From CAYHXN01 sp964373675 (GTDB lineage Bacteria > Patescibacteriota > Minisyncoccia > UBA6257 > WO2-44-18): DNA of 64,000 nucleotides. The notes under the pieces are model-generated. The model was given only the letters and a program-made list of their open reading frames with translations, ran no database searches and had not been told where the DNA came from. Below, piece by piece: positions 33,758 to 41,514 of the stretch; the stretch's first letter is position 1, and each line of letters opens with the position of its first letter. Position numbers and translations under genes: made by a program. Location of the stretch: NCBI GenBank assembly GCA_964373675.1, contig CAYJVO010000001.1:10826-74825 (forward strand), in the 5' to 3' direction.

Positions 33758-35071
33758 TCATATTTCTTGCTTTAATAATCGGTTGGTGTATTTAACAATA
33801 TCTCCGGCGCCCATCATCGCAACGATAAAGTCGTTGCGAGAGAATAGGGGATAGTATTTAGAGATTAGTTTTTTTAGAATCGGTTTTAGCTCTTTTTGTG
33901 GGTGCTGGACATAAATTGCGTCAATTGCTTTAGCTAATCTTGCCGAAAGATCACTTTTCTCTATCCTCTTTTCTCTATCCTCTCTACCAGCAACGTGATA
34001 TGTCGGCAATACAATGACCTTATCAGCGTCTTGAAACGCCCCCAGAAACGATTTAAAGAGCGTTTTAAGACGTTCTTCTTGATGGGGCTGAAAAACGCAA
34101 ATAAGGCGGTTTTTAGGGTATTGTTCACGAAATGCGGCTAAGGTAGCTTTAATCTCGGTCGGGTGATGAGCGTAGTCGTCGTATACCTTTGCTTGATACC
34201 TGATACCTGATACCTGATACCCAAAATCACCTCGAAATTCCATCCGACGCCAGGCGCCAGTGTATTTTCCTAAACCTCGCAAAATTATTTTGTGTGGTAT
34301 TCCTAAGTATTTTGCGACAGCATACGCGCAGCTGGCGTTATAAACATTGTGCTGGCCGGGAACTTTTAAAACCCTTGTAATCTCGTCCAGAATCTTTTTA
34401 TCTTTAACCGCTGAAACTACTGTGCCGCATTGCGTTTTAAATTTTTCAAAAGATTTTTTGACATTGGTAAGATTGTTATAAAAATCTAGATGCTCTTTAT
34501 CAACGTTTGTAATCACTGCCACGGCGGGGAAGTAGTGCCAAAACGCGCCGCCAAACTCGTCTGCTTCCAACACCAACAGCCCCGAATTCCCTCGTCGAAA
34601 ATTCGACGACCCTGAGCCAGTCAAAGGATTACGGAATTCTTTCAACTTCGTTCCAAGAATTACCGTCGGATCCATACCGGCTTCAATTAGAACCAGCGCG
34701 GTCATGCCAGTAGTGGTGCTTTTCCCATGCGCTCCGGCGATAGCAATAGTTTTATATTTTTTAGTCAGTTCGCCAATCATTTCCGGATACGATCGGCAGG
34801 GAAGCCCCGCTTTTCTAGCCGCCCTCAATTCTGGATTGTTTTCTATGATTGCCTGATTATAAATTACTAGTCCGGATAACTTGCTAATGGCGATCGGCTT
34901 ATGACCAATAGTTATTTGAATTCCTTCTTTTTTTAACTCATCCGTAATTTCAGAAGGGGATATATCCGACCCGGAAACTGTCCATCTAGCTGACAAAAAA
35001 TAACGCGCTAAAGCGCTCATGCCAATTCCACCGATACCGATAAAGTGGGCTCTATTGCCATTTCGCTTCAT
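33758..35071 (-). CDS. murC: UDP-N-acetylmuramate--L-alanine ligase
   Basis: MurC attaches L-Ala to UDP-MurNAc with ATP. From ATG 35071 it has 437 residues: FIGIGGIGMSALARYFLSA at the N-terminus, the ATP loop AIAGAHGKSTTTGM, LVLEADEF, VITNVDKEHLDFY and the C-terminal DDYAHHPTEI. Two low-complexity insertions interrupt conserved surface loops: NPLTGSGSS before NFRRGNSG (GC-rich word, about 34591-34628) and YQVSGIRYQ before AKVYDDYAHHP, encoded by four TGATACC units (34194-34221). The gene stands apart from the other mur genes in this window. Confidence 0.94.
   Translation of the reverse strand: MKRNGNRAHFIGIGGIGMSALARYFLSARWTVSGSDISPSEITDELKKEGIQITIGHKPIAISKLSGLVIYNQAIIENNPELRAARKAGLPCRSYPEMIGELTKKYKTIAIAGAHGKSTTTGMTALVLIEAGMDPTVILGTKLKEFRNPLTGSGSSNFRRGNSGLLVLEADEFGGAFWHYFPAVAVITNVDKEHLDFYNNLTNVKKSFEKFKTQCGTVVSAVKDKKILDEITRVLKVPGQHNVYNASCAYAVAKYLGIPHKIILRGLGKYTGAWRRMEFRGDFGYQVSGIRYQAKVYDDYAHHPTEIKATLAAFREQYPKNRLICVFQPHQEERLKTLFKSFLGAFQDADKVIVLPTYHVAGREDREKRIEKSDLSARLAKAIDAIYVQHPQKELKPILKKLISKYYPLFSRNDFIVAMMGAGDIVKYTNRLLKQEI
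34194..34221 (+). repeat. (TGATACC)4 inside murC
   Basis: Four perfect 7-nt units; an identical (TGATACC)4 lies inside the nucleotidyltransferase gene at 60670-60697 and is read in a different frame there. Confidence 0.9.
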
Positions 35072-35082
35072 TTGAGTATAAT
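35055..35082 (+). promoter_or_regulatory. Promoter of the small-ORF cassette
   Basis: TTGCCA (35055-35060), 16 nt and TATAAT (35077-35082), reading away from murC. Predicted transcript start is near 35089. The overlapping minus-strand TATAAT (35086-35081) lies 9 nt before the murC ATG. Confidence 0.55.
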
Positions 35083-35108
35083 TATAACGGTTCTTTGGTG
35101 AGGATGAA

Positions 35109-35195
35109 ATGTACCGGGACCTGAAACTCATTAACCGGATTCTAAAATTGATCAAAAATGGCGTTATAACCGGTTGGACTGATGATAAAAAATAG
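35109..35195 (+). CDS. Small ORF 1, 28 residues
   Basis: ATG 35109 is preceded by GGTGAGG at a 5-nt spacing. It encodes MYRDLKLINRILKLIKNGVI then TGWTDDKK, a basic, potentially amphipathic helix. It is too short for statistical support; the case rests on the promoter upstream, the ribosome-binding site and the terminator downstream. No known family. Confidence 0.4.
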   Translation: MYRDLKLINRILKLIKNGVITGWTDDKK

Positions 35196-35209
35196 TAGAA
35201 GGGGAAATT

Positions 35210-35284
35210 TTGAACAAAGTGATGGACAGAGCTACGACTTGCAGAGAAGGCGACTGTAATTGCGGCTTTGGCGTGGCCGAGTAA
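35210..35284 (+). CDS. Small ORF 2, 24 residues, cysteine-rich
   Basis: TTG 35210 lies 5 nt after the purine-rich AGAAGGGG. The peptide is MNKVMDRATTCREGDCNCGF then GVAE, with a C-x4-C-x-C cluster that could bind metal or be modified. It follows small ORF 1 by 14 nt and is followed by a strong terminator. It could instead be part of a structured RNA. Confidence 0.4.
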   Translation: MNKVMDRATTCREGDCNCGFGVAE

Positions 35285-35306
35285 CCGCTAATGTTGTGTA
35301 GTGAAA

Positions 35307-35333
35307 GGCGCTGGGGGGGACAGCGCCTTTTTT
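35307..35333 (+). terminator. Terminator of the small-ORF cassette
   Basis: GGCGCTG, 7-nt loop, CAGCGCC, then TTTTTT. Confidence 0.85.
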
Positions 35334-35389
35334 GTTTGTTATAGTGTCGCACATTATACCTTTTGTAACAGGAGACGACTATAAACTCA

Positions 35390-35572
35390 CTACCCTGCCA
35401 GGGGTTTATTTTTATCAAGCCAGCGCCATTCTGGAACCCTACTTTTGTATTCTTTCATTAAACGGTGTGTCTCTTCTAGTTTTTCTAAATCTGCCGGATC
35501 CCAAACTTTGCATCTTGCGCCTCTGGGATTGCCAGTTGAACTTATGTTGGTCTTAAGGCCCTTATTTTTTAT
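35390..35572 (-). pseudogene. Start-less open frame after map, protein-like
   Basis: On the minus strand, a frame overlapping the map stop reads NKGLKTNISSTGNPRGARCK, VWDPADLEKLEETHRLMKEY, KSRVPEWRWLDKNKPLAG and stop. Composition looks like real protein, but no ATG/GTG/TTG occurs before an internal ATG at 35458. It may be a gene remnant, or a gene with a non-standard (ATA) start coupled to map. Confidence 0.4.
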
Positions 35573-36327
35573 TCCGTCAACACTTCCGGGCCGTTTTCGG
35601 TGATTACTACCGTGTGTTCAAAGTGAGCCGATAATGAACCGTCGGCAGTGGCGTAGCTGTCGTCTTTTAATTGAATGATTTGCGGCGAGCCGGCGCTGAC
35701 CATCGGCTCAATAGCCAGCACCATTCCAGCTTCTAGCTTTATTCCTTTGCCTTTCTGGCCATAGTTATATACGCTTGGATCTTCATGAAGTTCTTTACCA
35801 ATGCCGTGGCCTGTTAAACCTTGAACAATCCTAAACCCGCGCCGCCGGACATAACTGCTGATAGTAAAACCGATATCGCCTAATGTTTTACTTGTTTTAC
35901 ATTGTTTCACTGCCAATTTCAAAGCATTGCTGGTTGTTTCTATAAGTTTTTGGGCCAGCGGCGAAATTTTACCGATCGGGATTGTCCAAGCCGCATCCGC
36001 ATGGTAGCCGTCATAACGAACCCCGAAATCCAGCTTTAAAATATCGCCGGACTTCAATTTATAATTGTTTGGCACGCTATGAACTACTACTTCATTAACT
36101 GAAGTACAAATAGAAGAGGGGTAAGGTTTTTTTGCGCCGTAGGGACAATATCCTAAAAAAGCCGGTTGGGCACCGGCTTGAAGAATTAAACGTTTTGCGG
36201 TCTCGTCTAAACTTTTCAAATTAACACCGACATTTGCTAGAGCTATTATTTCTTTTACTATTGAAGACAAAATCTTTCCGGCAATTCGCATCTTTTTAAT
36301 TTCTTCAGGGGTTTTAATAACAATCAT
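35569..36327 (-). CDS. map: Methionine aminopeptidase, type I
   Basis: Map removes the initiator Met from nascent proteins. The 252-residue pita-bread fold shows YPSSICTSVNEVVVHSVPNN, the metal-ligand region KLDFGVRYDGYHADAAWTIP, GHGIGKELHEDPSVYNYG, EAGMVLAIEPM and SAHFEHTVVI, so all five metal ligands appear present. The start overlaps adk by 4 bp. It is the last gene of the ribosomal/sec cluster here; infA, rpmJ, rpsM and rpsK do not follow. Confidence 0.95.
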   Translation of the reverse strand: MIVIKTPEEIKKMRIAGKILSSIVKEIIALANVGVNLKSLDETAKRLILQAGAQPAFLGYCPYGAKKPYPSSICTSVNEVVVHSVPNNYKLKSGDILKLDFGVRYDGYHADAAWTIPIGKISPLAQKLIETTSNALKLAVKQCKTSKTLGDIGFTISSYVRRRGFRIVQGLTGHGIGKELHEDPSVYNYGQKGKGIKLEAGMVLAIEPMVSAGSPQIIQLKDDSYATADGSLSAHFEHTVVITENGPEVLTE

Positions 36328-37028
36328 CTAGTATTTAGCTTCAACTGTCGCAAAATATTTTCATGAACTTTACAAGGCGCGGGTTCGCCATCTATCTCAA
36401 TCAGTTTATATCCCCTCTTTTTTAATCCATCAAATATCGGAAATGTTCGTTCCTCGTATTCCTTCAAACGGGTTTTCATAGTTTCCGGATTGTCTAAAAC
36501 TCTTTTCCGTAAAGGAGCGCCGCAAATTGGGCAAGTTGTGTGATTATGGGTCTGATCAGTATATAAAATAGCGTTGCCGCAAACTGTGCAGATTTTGCGA
36601 TTTACATTGCGATGCACGGAACTCTCCGGTTTCACTGTAAGCAAAATCGGGTAAATGTTGTCTTTTCCATACGCCCTCTCTAAAACACTTATTAAACCCT
36701 CTTGGTCCGCGTCATCGCTAAAGGCCTCAAAAACCGTCCTCGGCGAGCCGCTGAAAACAATACTCATGCCGGCTTTGGCCAACTCTTGAGTTTTTTTGCT
36801 GACAATTTTTAAAACCCAAGCGGGGGTGTTCAATTTTCCGGTATCAAAAAGTTCGCGCTCTTTTTGAACTACTGAATCACTTTGGTTTGCCGGATCATGA
36901 ACTACCTGTTCCAAAAAACGGCCGGTGTCAAAATGCACAAATCCCTGCGTCCAAGATAAAAGGTTAGCCTGAGTCCCCTTCCCTGCCCCCGGCGGACCAA
37001 AAATCATTACTGCTTTCATAATTATCAT
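36324..37028 (-). CDS. adk: Adenylate kinase, zinc-LID type
   Basis: 234 residues. P-loop MIFGPPGAGKGTQ, AMP-site region HFDTGRFLEQ, and a LID with two zinc pairs (CTVCG and CPICG). The usual DGFPR motif reads SGSPRT, a notable change in the AMP/ATP-binding helix. The start may be the ATG three codons in (37019, MKAVMIFG). It sits between secY and map, the classic position, and overlaps map. Confidence 0.88.
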   Translation of the reverse strand: MIIMKAVMIFGPPGAGKGTQANLLSWTQGFVHFDTGRFLEQVVHDPANQSDSVVQKERELFDTGKLNTPAWVLKIVSKKTQELAKAGMSIVFSGSPRTVFEAFSDDADQEGLISVLERAYGKDNIYPILLTVKPESSVHRNVNRKICTVCGNAILYTDQTHNHTTCPICGAPLRKRVLDNPETMKTRLKEYEERTFPIFDGLKKRGYKLIEIDGEPAPCKVHENILRQLKLNTR

Positions 37029-37081
37029 TTTATCAAAAAGCTGACTTTAATAATACACTAATTTTAATAATTATGAAAACC

Positions 37082-38353
37082 TTATTGAATAGTCTCGTAT
37101 TCGCGCAGAACTAATTGAGAGTCAATTTGCTTCATAGTTTCCAAAGCGACCGACACCACAATCAAAATTGCCGTGCCGCCAATAGTTAAAGTTTGAATAC
37201 CGGTTAAAATTTGAGTAATAGTTGGCAGAATAGCCACTAAACCAAGGAAGATTGCGCCAAATAAAGTTATTCGTCCTGTCACTTTAGATAAAAATTCTCC
37301 CGAAGGGTCTCCGGGCCGAATGCCGGGAATAAATCCGCCACTGCGCTGAAGATTTTTAGAAATTTCTTTAGGATCAAAAGTGACTGAAGTATAAAAATAA
37401 GTAAAAACAAATACTAAAGCAAAATAAAGTGCGCCGTACAGGAACTGATTATTTAAAAACCGGTTAACTAATTCCTGAAGACGAACAGAAAGGTCGGGGG
37501 AGAAAACTGAAAATAATTGAGCGAAGAATTGCGGAAAAAGCAAAATGGAAATGGCAAAAATAATCGGGATAACTCCGGCTTGGTTGACCTTTAAGGGTAA
37601 ATAGCTCATAGCGCCGCCGTAGATTCTATTGCCGCGAATCCTTTTCGTATAAGAAACAGGGATCTTGCGCTCGCCTTCATTAATAAATACTACTCCGGCA
37701 ATCACTAAAACTGCCAAAATCACAAAGGCCAAGTAAACAGGTAGGTTGCTAGGATCATAAGAAACCACCACGCCACGCACTAAATTCGGCAAACCACTGA
37801 CAATGCCGGCAAAAATGATTAGAGATACGCCGTTACCAAGCTTTTGCTCGGTAATCAGTTCGCCTATCCAAGTTAAAATCAGGGAACCGGCGGCAATAAC
37901 CAGAATATTTTGCAGCATATCAAAAAGACCTAATGGAGCCAGCACTTGCTGGCTGATCAAAAGATTTAAAAATCCGTATCCCTGCAAAGCCGCAAGCGGC
38001 ACCGTTAAATAACGGGACATCCGGCTGAATTTTGCTTTGCCCGCAGCTCCCTCTTCGTAATATAAAGCTTTGAGCGATGGGAAAATCATTGTTAAAAGCT
38101 GCATAATAATGGTCGCGGTAATATAGGGTCCAACACCCAGCATGACGATGGAAAGATTGTCCAAGCCGCCTCCGGAAAAAAGGTTAAAAAAACCAAACAG
38201 CTGGTTTGATGATAAGAGGGCTTGAAGCCGCGCCGGGTCAATACCTGGAACAGGAATAGCTGCTAATAAGCGAAAAACGATCAGCCAAAATGCCACTATA
38301 ATAACTTTTTTTCTGATATCCGGAATTCTGAAAATTTGTAGTAATTTGTTCAT
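37082..38353 (-). CDS. secY: Protein translocase subunit SecY
   Basis: 423 residues with ten predicted membrane segments forming the export channel. Landmarks are FRIPDIRKKVIIVAFWLIVF, PVPGIDPARLQALL, the plug region GGGLDNLSIVMLGVGPYITA, RKIPVSYTKRIRG (cytoplasmic loop that contacts SecA/ribosome) and LKVNQAGVIPIIFA. Overlaps rplO by 4 bp (ATGA), as expected for spc-operon coupling. Confidence 0.95.
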   Translation of the reverse strand: MNKLLQIFRIPDIRKKVIIVAFWLIVFRLLAAIPVPGIDPARLQALLSSNQLFGFFNLFSGGGLDNLSIVMLGVGPYITATIIMQLLTMIFPSLKALYYEEGAAGKAKFSRMSRYLTVPLAALQGYGFLNLLISQQVLAPLGLFDMLQNILVIAAGSLILTWIGELITEQKLGNGVSLIIFAGIVSGLPNLVRGVVVSYDPSNLPVYLAFVILAVLVIAGVVFINEGERKIPVSYTKRIRGNRIYGGAMSYLPLKVNQAGVIPIIFAISILLFPQFFAQLFSVFSPDLSVRLQELVNRFLNNQFLYGALYFALVFVFTYFYTSVTFDPKEISKNLQRSGGFIPGIRPGDPSGEFLSKVTGRITLFGAIFLGLVAILPTITQILTGIQTLTIGGTAILIVVSVALETMKQIDSQLVLREYETIQ

Positions 38354-38745
38354 AGGATTTTTCCTCCTGCTTTTTCAATTTTTTCTTGCGCTGATTTAGA
38401 AACCTTTATTCCTTTTACCGTAAAGGCTTTCTTTAATTCACCATCGCCTAAAATTTTGTTTATGTCCGGCAATACATTCGGATCCACCATATTGCCGCTG
38501 ACTCGCTTTTCTAAATCACCAACATTAATTACCGCCCTTTCTTTTTGAACTAATCTTAAATTCTGAGAACCGCGCAGCTTAGGTAAACGCTGAATGTAGT
38601 CGCGTTCTGCCGGACGAATCCGGTGTCCGGAGCGAGACTTTTGTCCTTTTTGACCGCGGCCCGATGTGGTACCGCGTTTGCCGCCGCGTCCTACCCGCGG
38701 TTTCGGATATTTTCGGTGATTTGATTTTAGTTGGTGTAATTGCAT
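38350..38745 (-). CDS. rplO: 50S ribosomal protein L15
   Basis: 131 residues (usual about 145). The basic glycine-rich N-terminus RGGKRGTTSGRGQKGQKSRS is diagnostic; the C-terminal globular part ends SKSAQEKIEKAGGKI. It follows rpsE directly: no rpmD (L30) lies in the 79-bp gap, which instead holds a short imperfect inverted repeat (about 38757-38818, AATGCGACA-type words). Confidence 0.94.
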   Translation of the reverse strand: MQLHQLKSNHRKYPKPRVGRGGKRGTTSGRGQKGQKSRSGHRIRPAERDYIQRLPKLRGSQNLRLVQKERAVINVGDLEKRVSGNMVDPNVLPDINKILGDGELKKAFTVKGIKVSKSAQEKIEKAGGKIL

Positions 38746-38824
38746 ACTATTTTGTTAAATGGTTAATGCGACAGGCGACATGGAAACCCATTTTACATGC
38801 CGCATTTTACATTAAACATCGTTG

Positions 38825-39286
38825 CTACTTCTTGACTTTTAATTTCTGCAACGCCGTCAAAGCCGCTAAAGCATTGGTTAATTTATTAGGCGTGCGCCCC
38901 AAACATTTGGCAGTAATGTCTTTTATTCCAGCCAACAGCAAAACTGCCCGAACAGATCCCCCCGCTCTTAAGCCGTGCCCTTCTTTTGCCGGTTTTAACT
39001 TAACCCGTGCCGCGCTGAATTTCGCTTCAACTTCGTGAGGAATGGTTCTTCCGATCAAATTAACTTTCATTAGATGCTTTTTTGCCCGCTCTTTAGCTTT
39101 TCCTATTGCCAAAGCAACATCCGCGCCCTTTCCAATGCCAATGCCAATTCTGCCGTTTTCATCGCCAATTGCTACGGCGGCTCGGAAACGAATGCGCTTA
39201 CCCCCTGCCACTACCCTGGTTACGCGCCGCAAATCCAAAGTTTTATCTTTAAATTCGCTTTTTGGTTTTTGTTCTCTAGGAATCAT
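38825..39286 (-). CDS. rpsE: 30S ribosomal protein S5
   Basis: 153 residues. The double-stranded RNA-binding domain is visible (DKTLDLRRVTRVVAGGKRIR, FRAAVAIGDENGRIGIGIGK), then GRTIPHEVEAKFSAARVKLK and the C-terminal ALTALQKL. S5 sits at the back of the decoding centre and aids fidelity. It starts 2 bp after the rplR stop. Confidence 0.95.
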   Translation of the reverse strand: MIPREQKPKSEFKDKTLDLRRVTRVVAGGKRIRFRAAVAIGDENGRIGIGIGKGADVALAIGKAKERAKKHLMKVNLIGRTIPHEVEAKFSAARVKLKPAKEGHGLRAGGSVRAVLLLAGIKDITAKCLGRTPNKLTNALAALTALQKLKVKK

Positions 39287-39288
39287 AA

Positions 39289-39645
39289 TTAAAATTTTAA
39301 TCCGGCTTCTCTTGCGCTTTCAGCGATTGCTTTTATTCTACCGTGGAACTTATAAAAACCGCGGCTAAAAACTACTGACTTGACGCCTAGCCGCTTAGCT
39401 TTCTCAGCCACTAATTCGCCCAAAAATTTAGCCTGCCCGGTTTTTGTTTTCGCCCCCTTTTTCAATTCTTTGGTAGAAGCCGAAGCCAAGGTATGTCCTT
39501 TACTATCGTCTATTAATTGGGCGTAGGTATAGCGGTTGCTTCGAAAAACCGAAAGTCGCGGCCGATCAGCGGTGCCAAAAATCTTAGCCCGACTCCGGCG
39601 CTTTCTCAACTCTCTATTAAAATTTCTTTTAGTAGTCGTGGCCAT
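39289..39645 (-). CDS. rplR: 50S ribosomal protein L18
   Basis: 118 residues, a 5S rRNA-binding protein. Motifs: RPRLSVFRSNRYTYAQLIDD, GELVAEKAKRLGVKSVVFSR, GFYKFHGRIKAIAESAREAG. Normal length. The start codon sits in a stretch of ATGGCAA/ATGACT/ATGACAA words (39646-39668), another short-word array. Confidence 0.95.
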   Translation of the reverse strand: MATTTKRNFNRELRKRRSRAKIFGTADRPRLSVFRSNRYTYAQLIDDSKGHTLASASTKELKKGAKTKTGQAKFLGELVAEKAKRLGVKSVVFSRGFYKFHGRIKAIAESAREAGLKF

Positions 39646-39670
39646 AGTTATTTGTCATAGTCATTTGCCA

Positions 39671-40222
39671 TTATGCCGCTGTCCCAGCTCCCGCGACTTT
39701 TTTGCCTTCCTTGCGGCGGATAACTTCGCCTTTATATCTAATACCCTTGCCTTTGTACGGTTCCGGCTTTTTGATTTTTCTAATCTTTGCCGCCGCTAAA
39801 CCAACGAGGTTTTTATCAATACCGGAGACAGTAATCGTACCCTTCTCAACTGCTATTTTAATGCCGGCTGGAGGCGTAAATTTGGCTGGGTGAGTAAAAC
39901 CTACATTTAAAACCAGGGAATTTCCTTCCATGGTGGCGCGAAAACCCACTCCCTCAATTTCCAAAGATTTACTGAACCCGCCGGCAACGCCCTGAATGGC
40001 GTTTTTCAATAAAGCGGCTGCCGTGCCCCAATTTGCCAATGCCTGCTTATGGCTTGCTGAAGGTTTTAATAATGCTTCTTTATCTCTCAGCTCCGCGAAA
40101 ATAAAAGGCGGCAATTTCAATTCCAACGCACCTTGCTTACCTTTAACCTGCAACGTTCCAGCCGCTTCTTTTACTTCCACGCCCTCTGGTATTACAATTG
40201 GTTTTTTAGCTAGTTTACTCAT
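39671..40222 (-). CDS. rplF: 50S ribosomal protein L6
   Basis: 183 residues, two tandem L6 folds. The start KKPIVIPEGVEVKEAAGTLQ and the C-terminal KKPEPYKGKGIRYKGEVIRR are characteristic. L6 lies near the factor-binding site of the large subunit. A family A palindrome with its GC-rich core separates it from rpsH; the element ends 8 nt before this ATG and no Shine-Dalgarno sequence is visible. Confidence 0.95.
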   Translation of the reverse strand: MSKLAKKPIVIPEGVEVKEAAGTLQVKGKQGALELKLPPFIFAELRDKEALLKPSASHKQALANWGTAAALLKNAIQGVAGGFSKSLEIEGVGFRATMEGNSLVLNVGFTHPAKFTPPAGIKIAVEKGTITVSGIDKNLVGLAAAKIRKIKKPEPYKGKGIRYKGEVIRRKEGKKVAGAGTAA

Positions 40223-40230
40223 TGTAAATG

Positions 40231-40359
40231 ACTACGAAATACGAAATCTTACCAATATACGAAACCGATTTGGTATATTCGCTTGCCTGCCGGCCTTGCT
40301 CCGCCGAAGCGCTACGCGAAGGCGATGCAGGCAGGTACTATTTTCGTATTTGGTAGCTA
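40231..40359. repeat. Family A palindrome, copy 3, with nested GC-rich palindrome (upstream of rplF)
   Basis: Nearly identical to copy 2 at 9.7 kb, including the same nested GCCTGCCTGC...GCAGGCAGG core at the same internal position. Confidence 0.88.
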
Positions 40360-40740
40360 CTACCATATTTCAAATAGTATTACTCCCCCGACCTTGGCTT
40401 TGCGCGCATCTTTAAAAGACATGATGCCTTGGGGTGTGGAAATCACTCCTAATCCATAACCCTGTCTTACCTTTTTTAAATCGCGGTAGCCCGCATATAT
40501 TCGGCGCGACGGTTTGCTCACAAATTTAATTTCTTCAATTATGCCCCCGCCGTCTTTGTATTTTAATTTAATTTCAATAATTCTCTTGGGCATCCTCCCT
40601 TTCTTTTCTGCCGATTCTATAAACTTATTTTCGGCCAGAATTTGAGCAATAGCTAAATCCATACCAGAATAAGCCGTTTTTACGGTTTCTTTTTTCGCCT
40701 TTTGGGCGTTTTTGATTTTAATTAAGAGATCTGTGTACAT
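40360..40740 (-). CDS. rpsH: 30S ribosomal protein S8
   Basis: 126 residues. Start MYTDLLIKIKNAQKAKKETV, then KYKDGGGIIEEIKFVSKPSR, and the diagnostic C-terminus GVISTPQGIMSFKDARKAKV with GGVILFEIW. S8 binds helix 21 of 16S rRNA and in other bacteria represses the spc operon by binding its mRNA; no such site is evident here. Confidence 0.95.
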   Translation of the reverse strand: MYTDLLIKIKNAQKAKKETVKTAYSGMDLAIAQILAENKFIESAEKKGRMPKRIIEIKLKYKDGGGIIEEIKFVSKPSRRIYAGYRDLKKVRQGYGLGVISTPQGIMSFKDARKAKVGGVILFEIW

Positions 40741-40764
40741 GGTTTTTTATAAGTCCCTAGTGGC

Positions 40765-40950
40765 TTACCAACTAGCCTTTTTTACTCCGGGTATTTCGCC
40801 GCGACTGGCTAATTCCCGAAAACAAATCCGGCAAAGACCGAATGCTCTCATAAAGCCCCGCCGTCTGCCGCAGCGAAAACAACGTCTTACTAATCGGGTA
40901 GAAAATTTTGGTTTCTTTTTTGATCTTGCGACTACGGATTTTTTAGCCAT
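40765..40950 (-). CDS. rpsN: 30S ribosomal protein S14, zinc-binding type
   Basis: 61 residues, the short zinc (type Z) form. The ribbon is CFRCGRRRGFMRAFGLCRIC, with two CxxC pairs, and RELASRGEIPGVKKASW closes it. A 2-bp gap separates it from rplE. Confidence 0.95.
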   Translation of the reverse strand: MAKKSVVARSKKKPKFSTRLVRRCFRCGRRRGFMRAFGLCRICFRELASRGEIPGVKKASW

Positions 40951-40951
40951 G

Positions 40952-41446
40952 CTAAGATTTCTTTAACGGCAACCCGAGTTTTTTGTAGAGCTGAATTGCT
41001 TGCTCGCGTCCCTTAACGGTTTTGGGCACTATTGTTGCTTGCAGCCCAAAGACTTTGGTATTTTCCGGATTAATTTCTGGGAAGACAATATGCTCTTTTA
41101 TTCCTATTGTCAAATTACCATTCTCATCCACATTTTTTAGATTAATGCCTCTAAAATCCCGAATGCGAGGAAGCACCGCCTTAATCAATTTATCTAAAAA
41201 ATCAACCATTAGTTTTCTACGCAAGGTGGCTTTTAATCCAACGATCATCCCTTCCCTGGTCTTAAAACCGGATATAGATTTTTTGGCGGGACGGATTGCG
41301 GGCTTTTGTCCGGTAATTGCCGCCATATCCCTAATAATTTCCGGCAAAATTTTTTCCGCAAAGCCCGGCGTTGTTGATAAACGACCGATTCCGGTATTAA
41401 TTACTATCTTTTCCAGATTCTCCTTTATTTTATTATCTTTAGTCAT
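40952..41446 (-). CDS. rplE: 50S ribosomal protein L5
   Basis: 164 residues (usual about 180). Motifs: EKIVINTGIGRLSTTPGFAE, TGQKPAIRPAKKSISGFKTR, LPRIRDFRGINLKNVDENGN, IGIKEHIVFPEI. It binds 5S rRNA and the central protuberance. Upstream is a perfect 14-bp stem-loop (41466-41506). Confidence 0.95.
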   Translation of the reverse strand: MTKDNKIKENLEKIVINTGIGRLSTTPGFAEKILPEIIRDMAAITGQKPAIRPAKKSISGFKTREGMIVGLKATLRRKLMVDFLDKLIKAVLPRIRDFRGINLKNVDENGNLTIGIKEHIVFPEINPENTKVFGLQATIVPKTVKGREQAIQLYKKLGLPLKKS

Positions 41447-41465
41447 ACAAAGAGATGTTTATCCC

Positions 41466-41506
41466 CACACCTTCTCGCGAGGTATTACACTCCGCGAGAA
41501 GGTGTG
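41466..41506. repeat. Perfect 14-bp stem-loop between rplX and rplE
   Basis: CACACCTTCTCGCG, 13-nt loop, CGCGAGAAGGTGTG. There is no T-run after it, so it is not a standard terminator. Confidence 0.8.
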
Positions 41507-41514
41507 AAGATTTA

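Noticed and set aside
33759..35155. N-terminally extended MurC starting at 35155
   Set aside because: The extension is antisense to the small-ORF promoter region and family alignment starts at the ATG at 35071.
35164..35418. Minus-strand 84-codon frame over the small-ORF cassette
   Set aside because: It reads through the terminator hairpin with poor composition; the plus strand has promoter, ribosome-binding sites and terminator.
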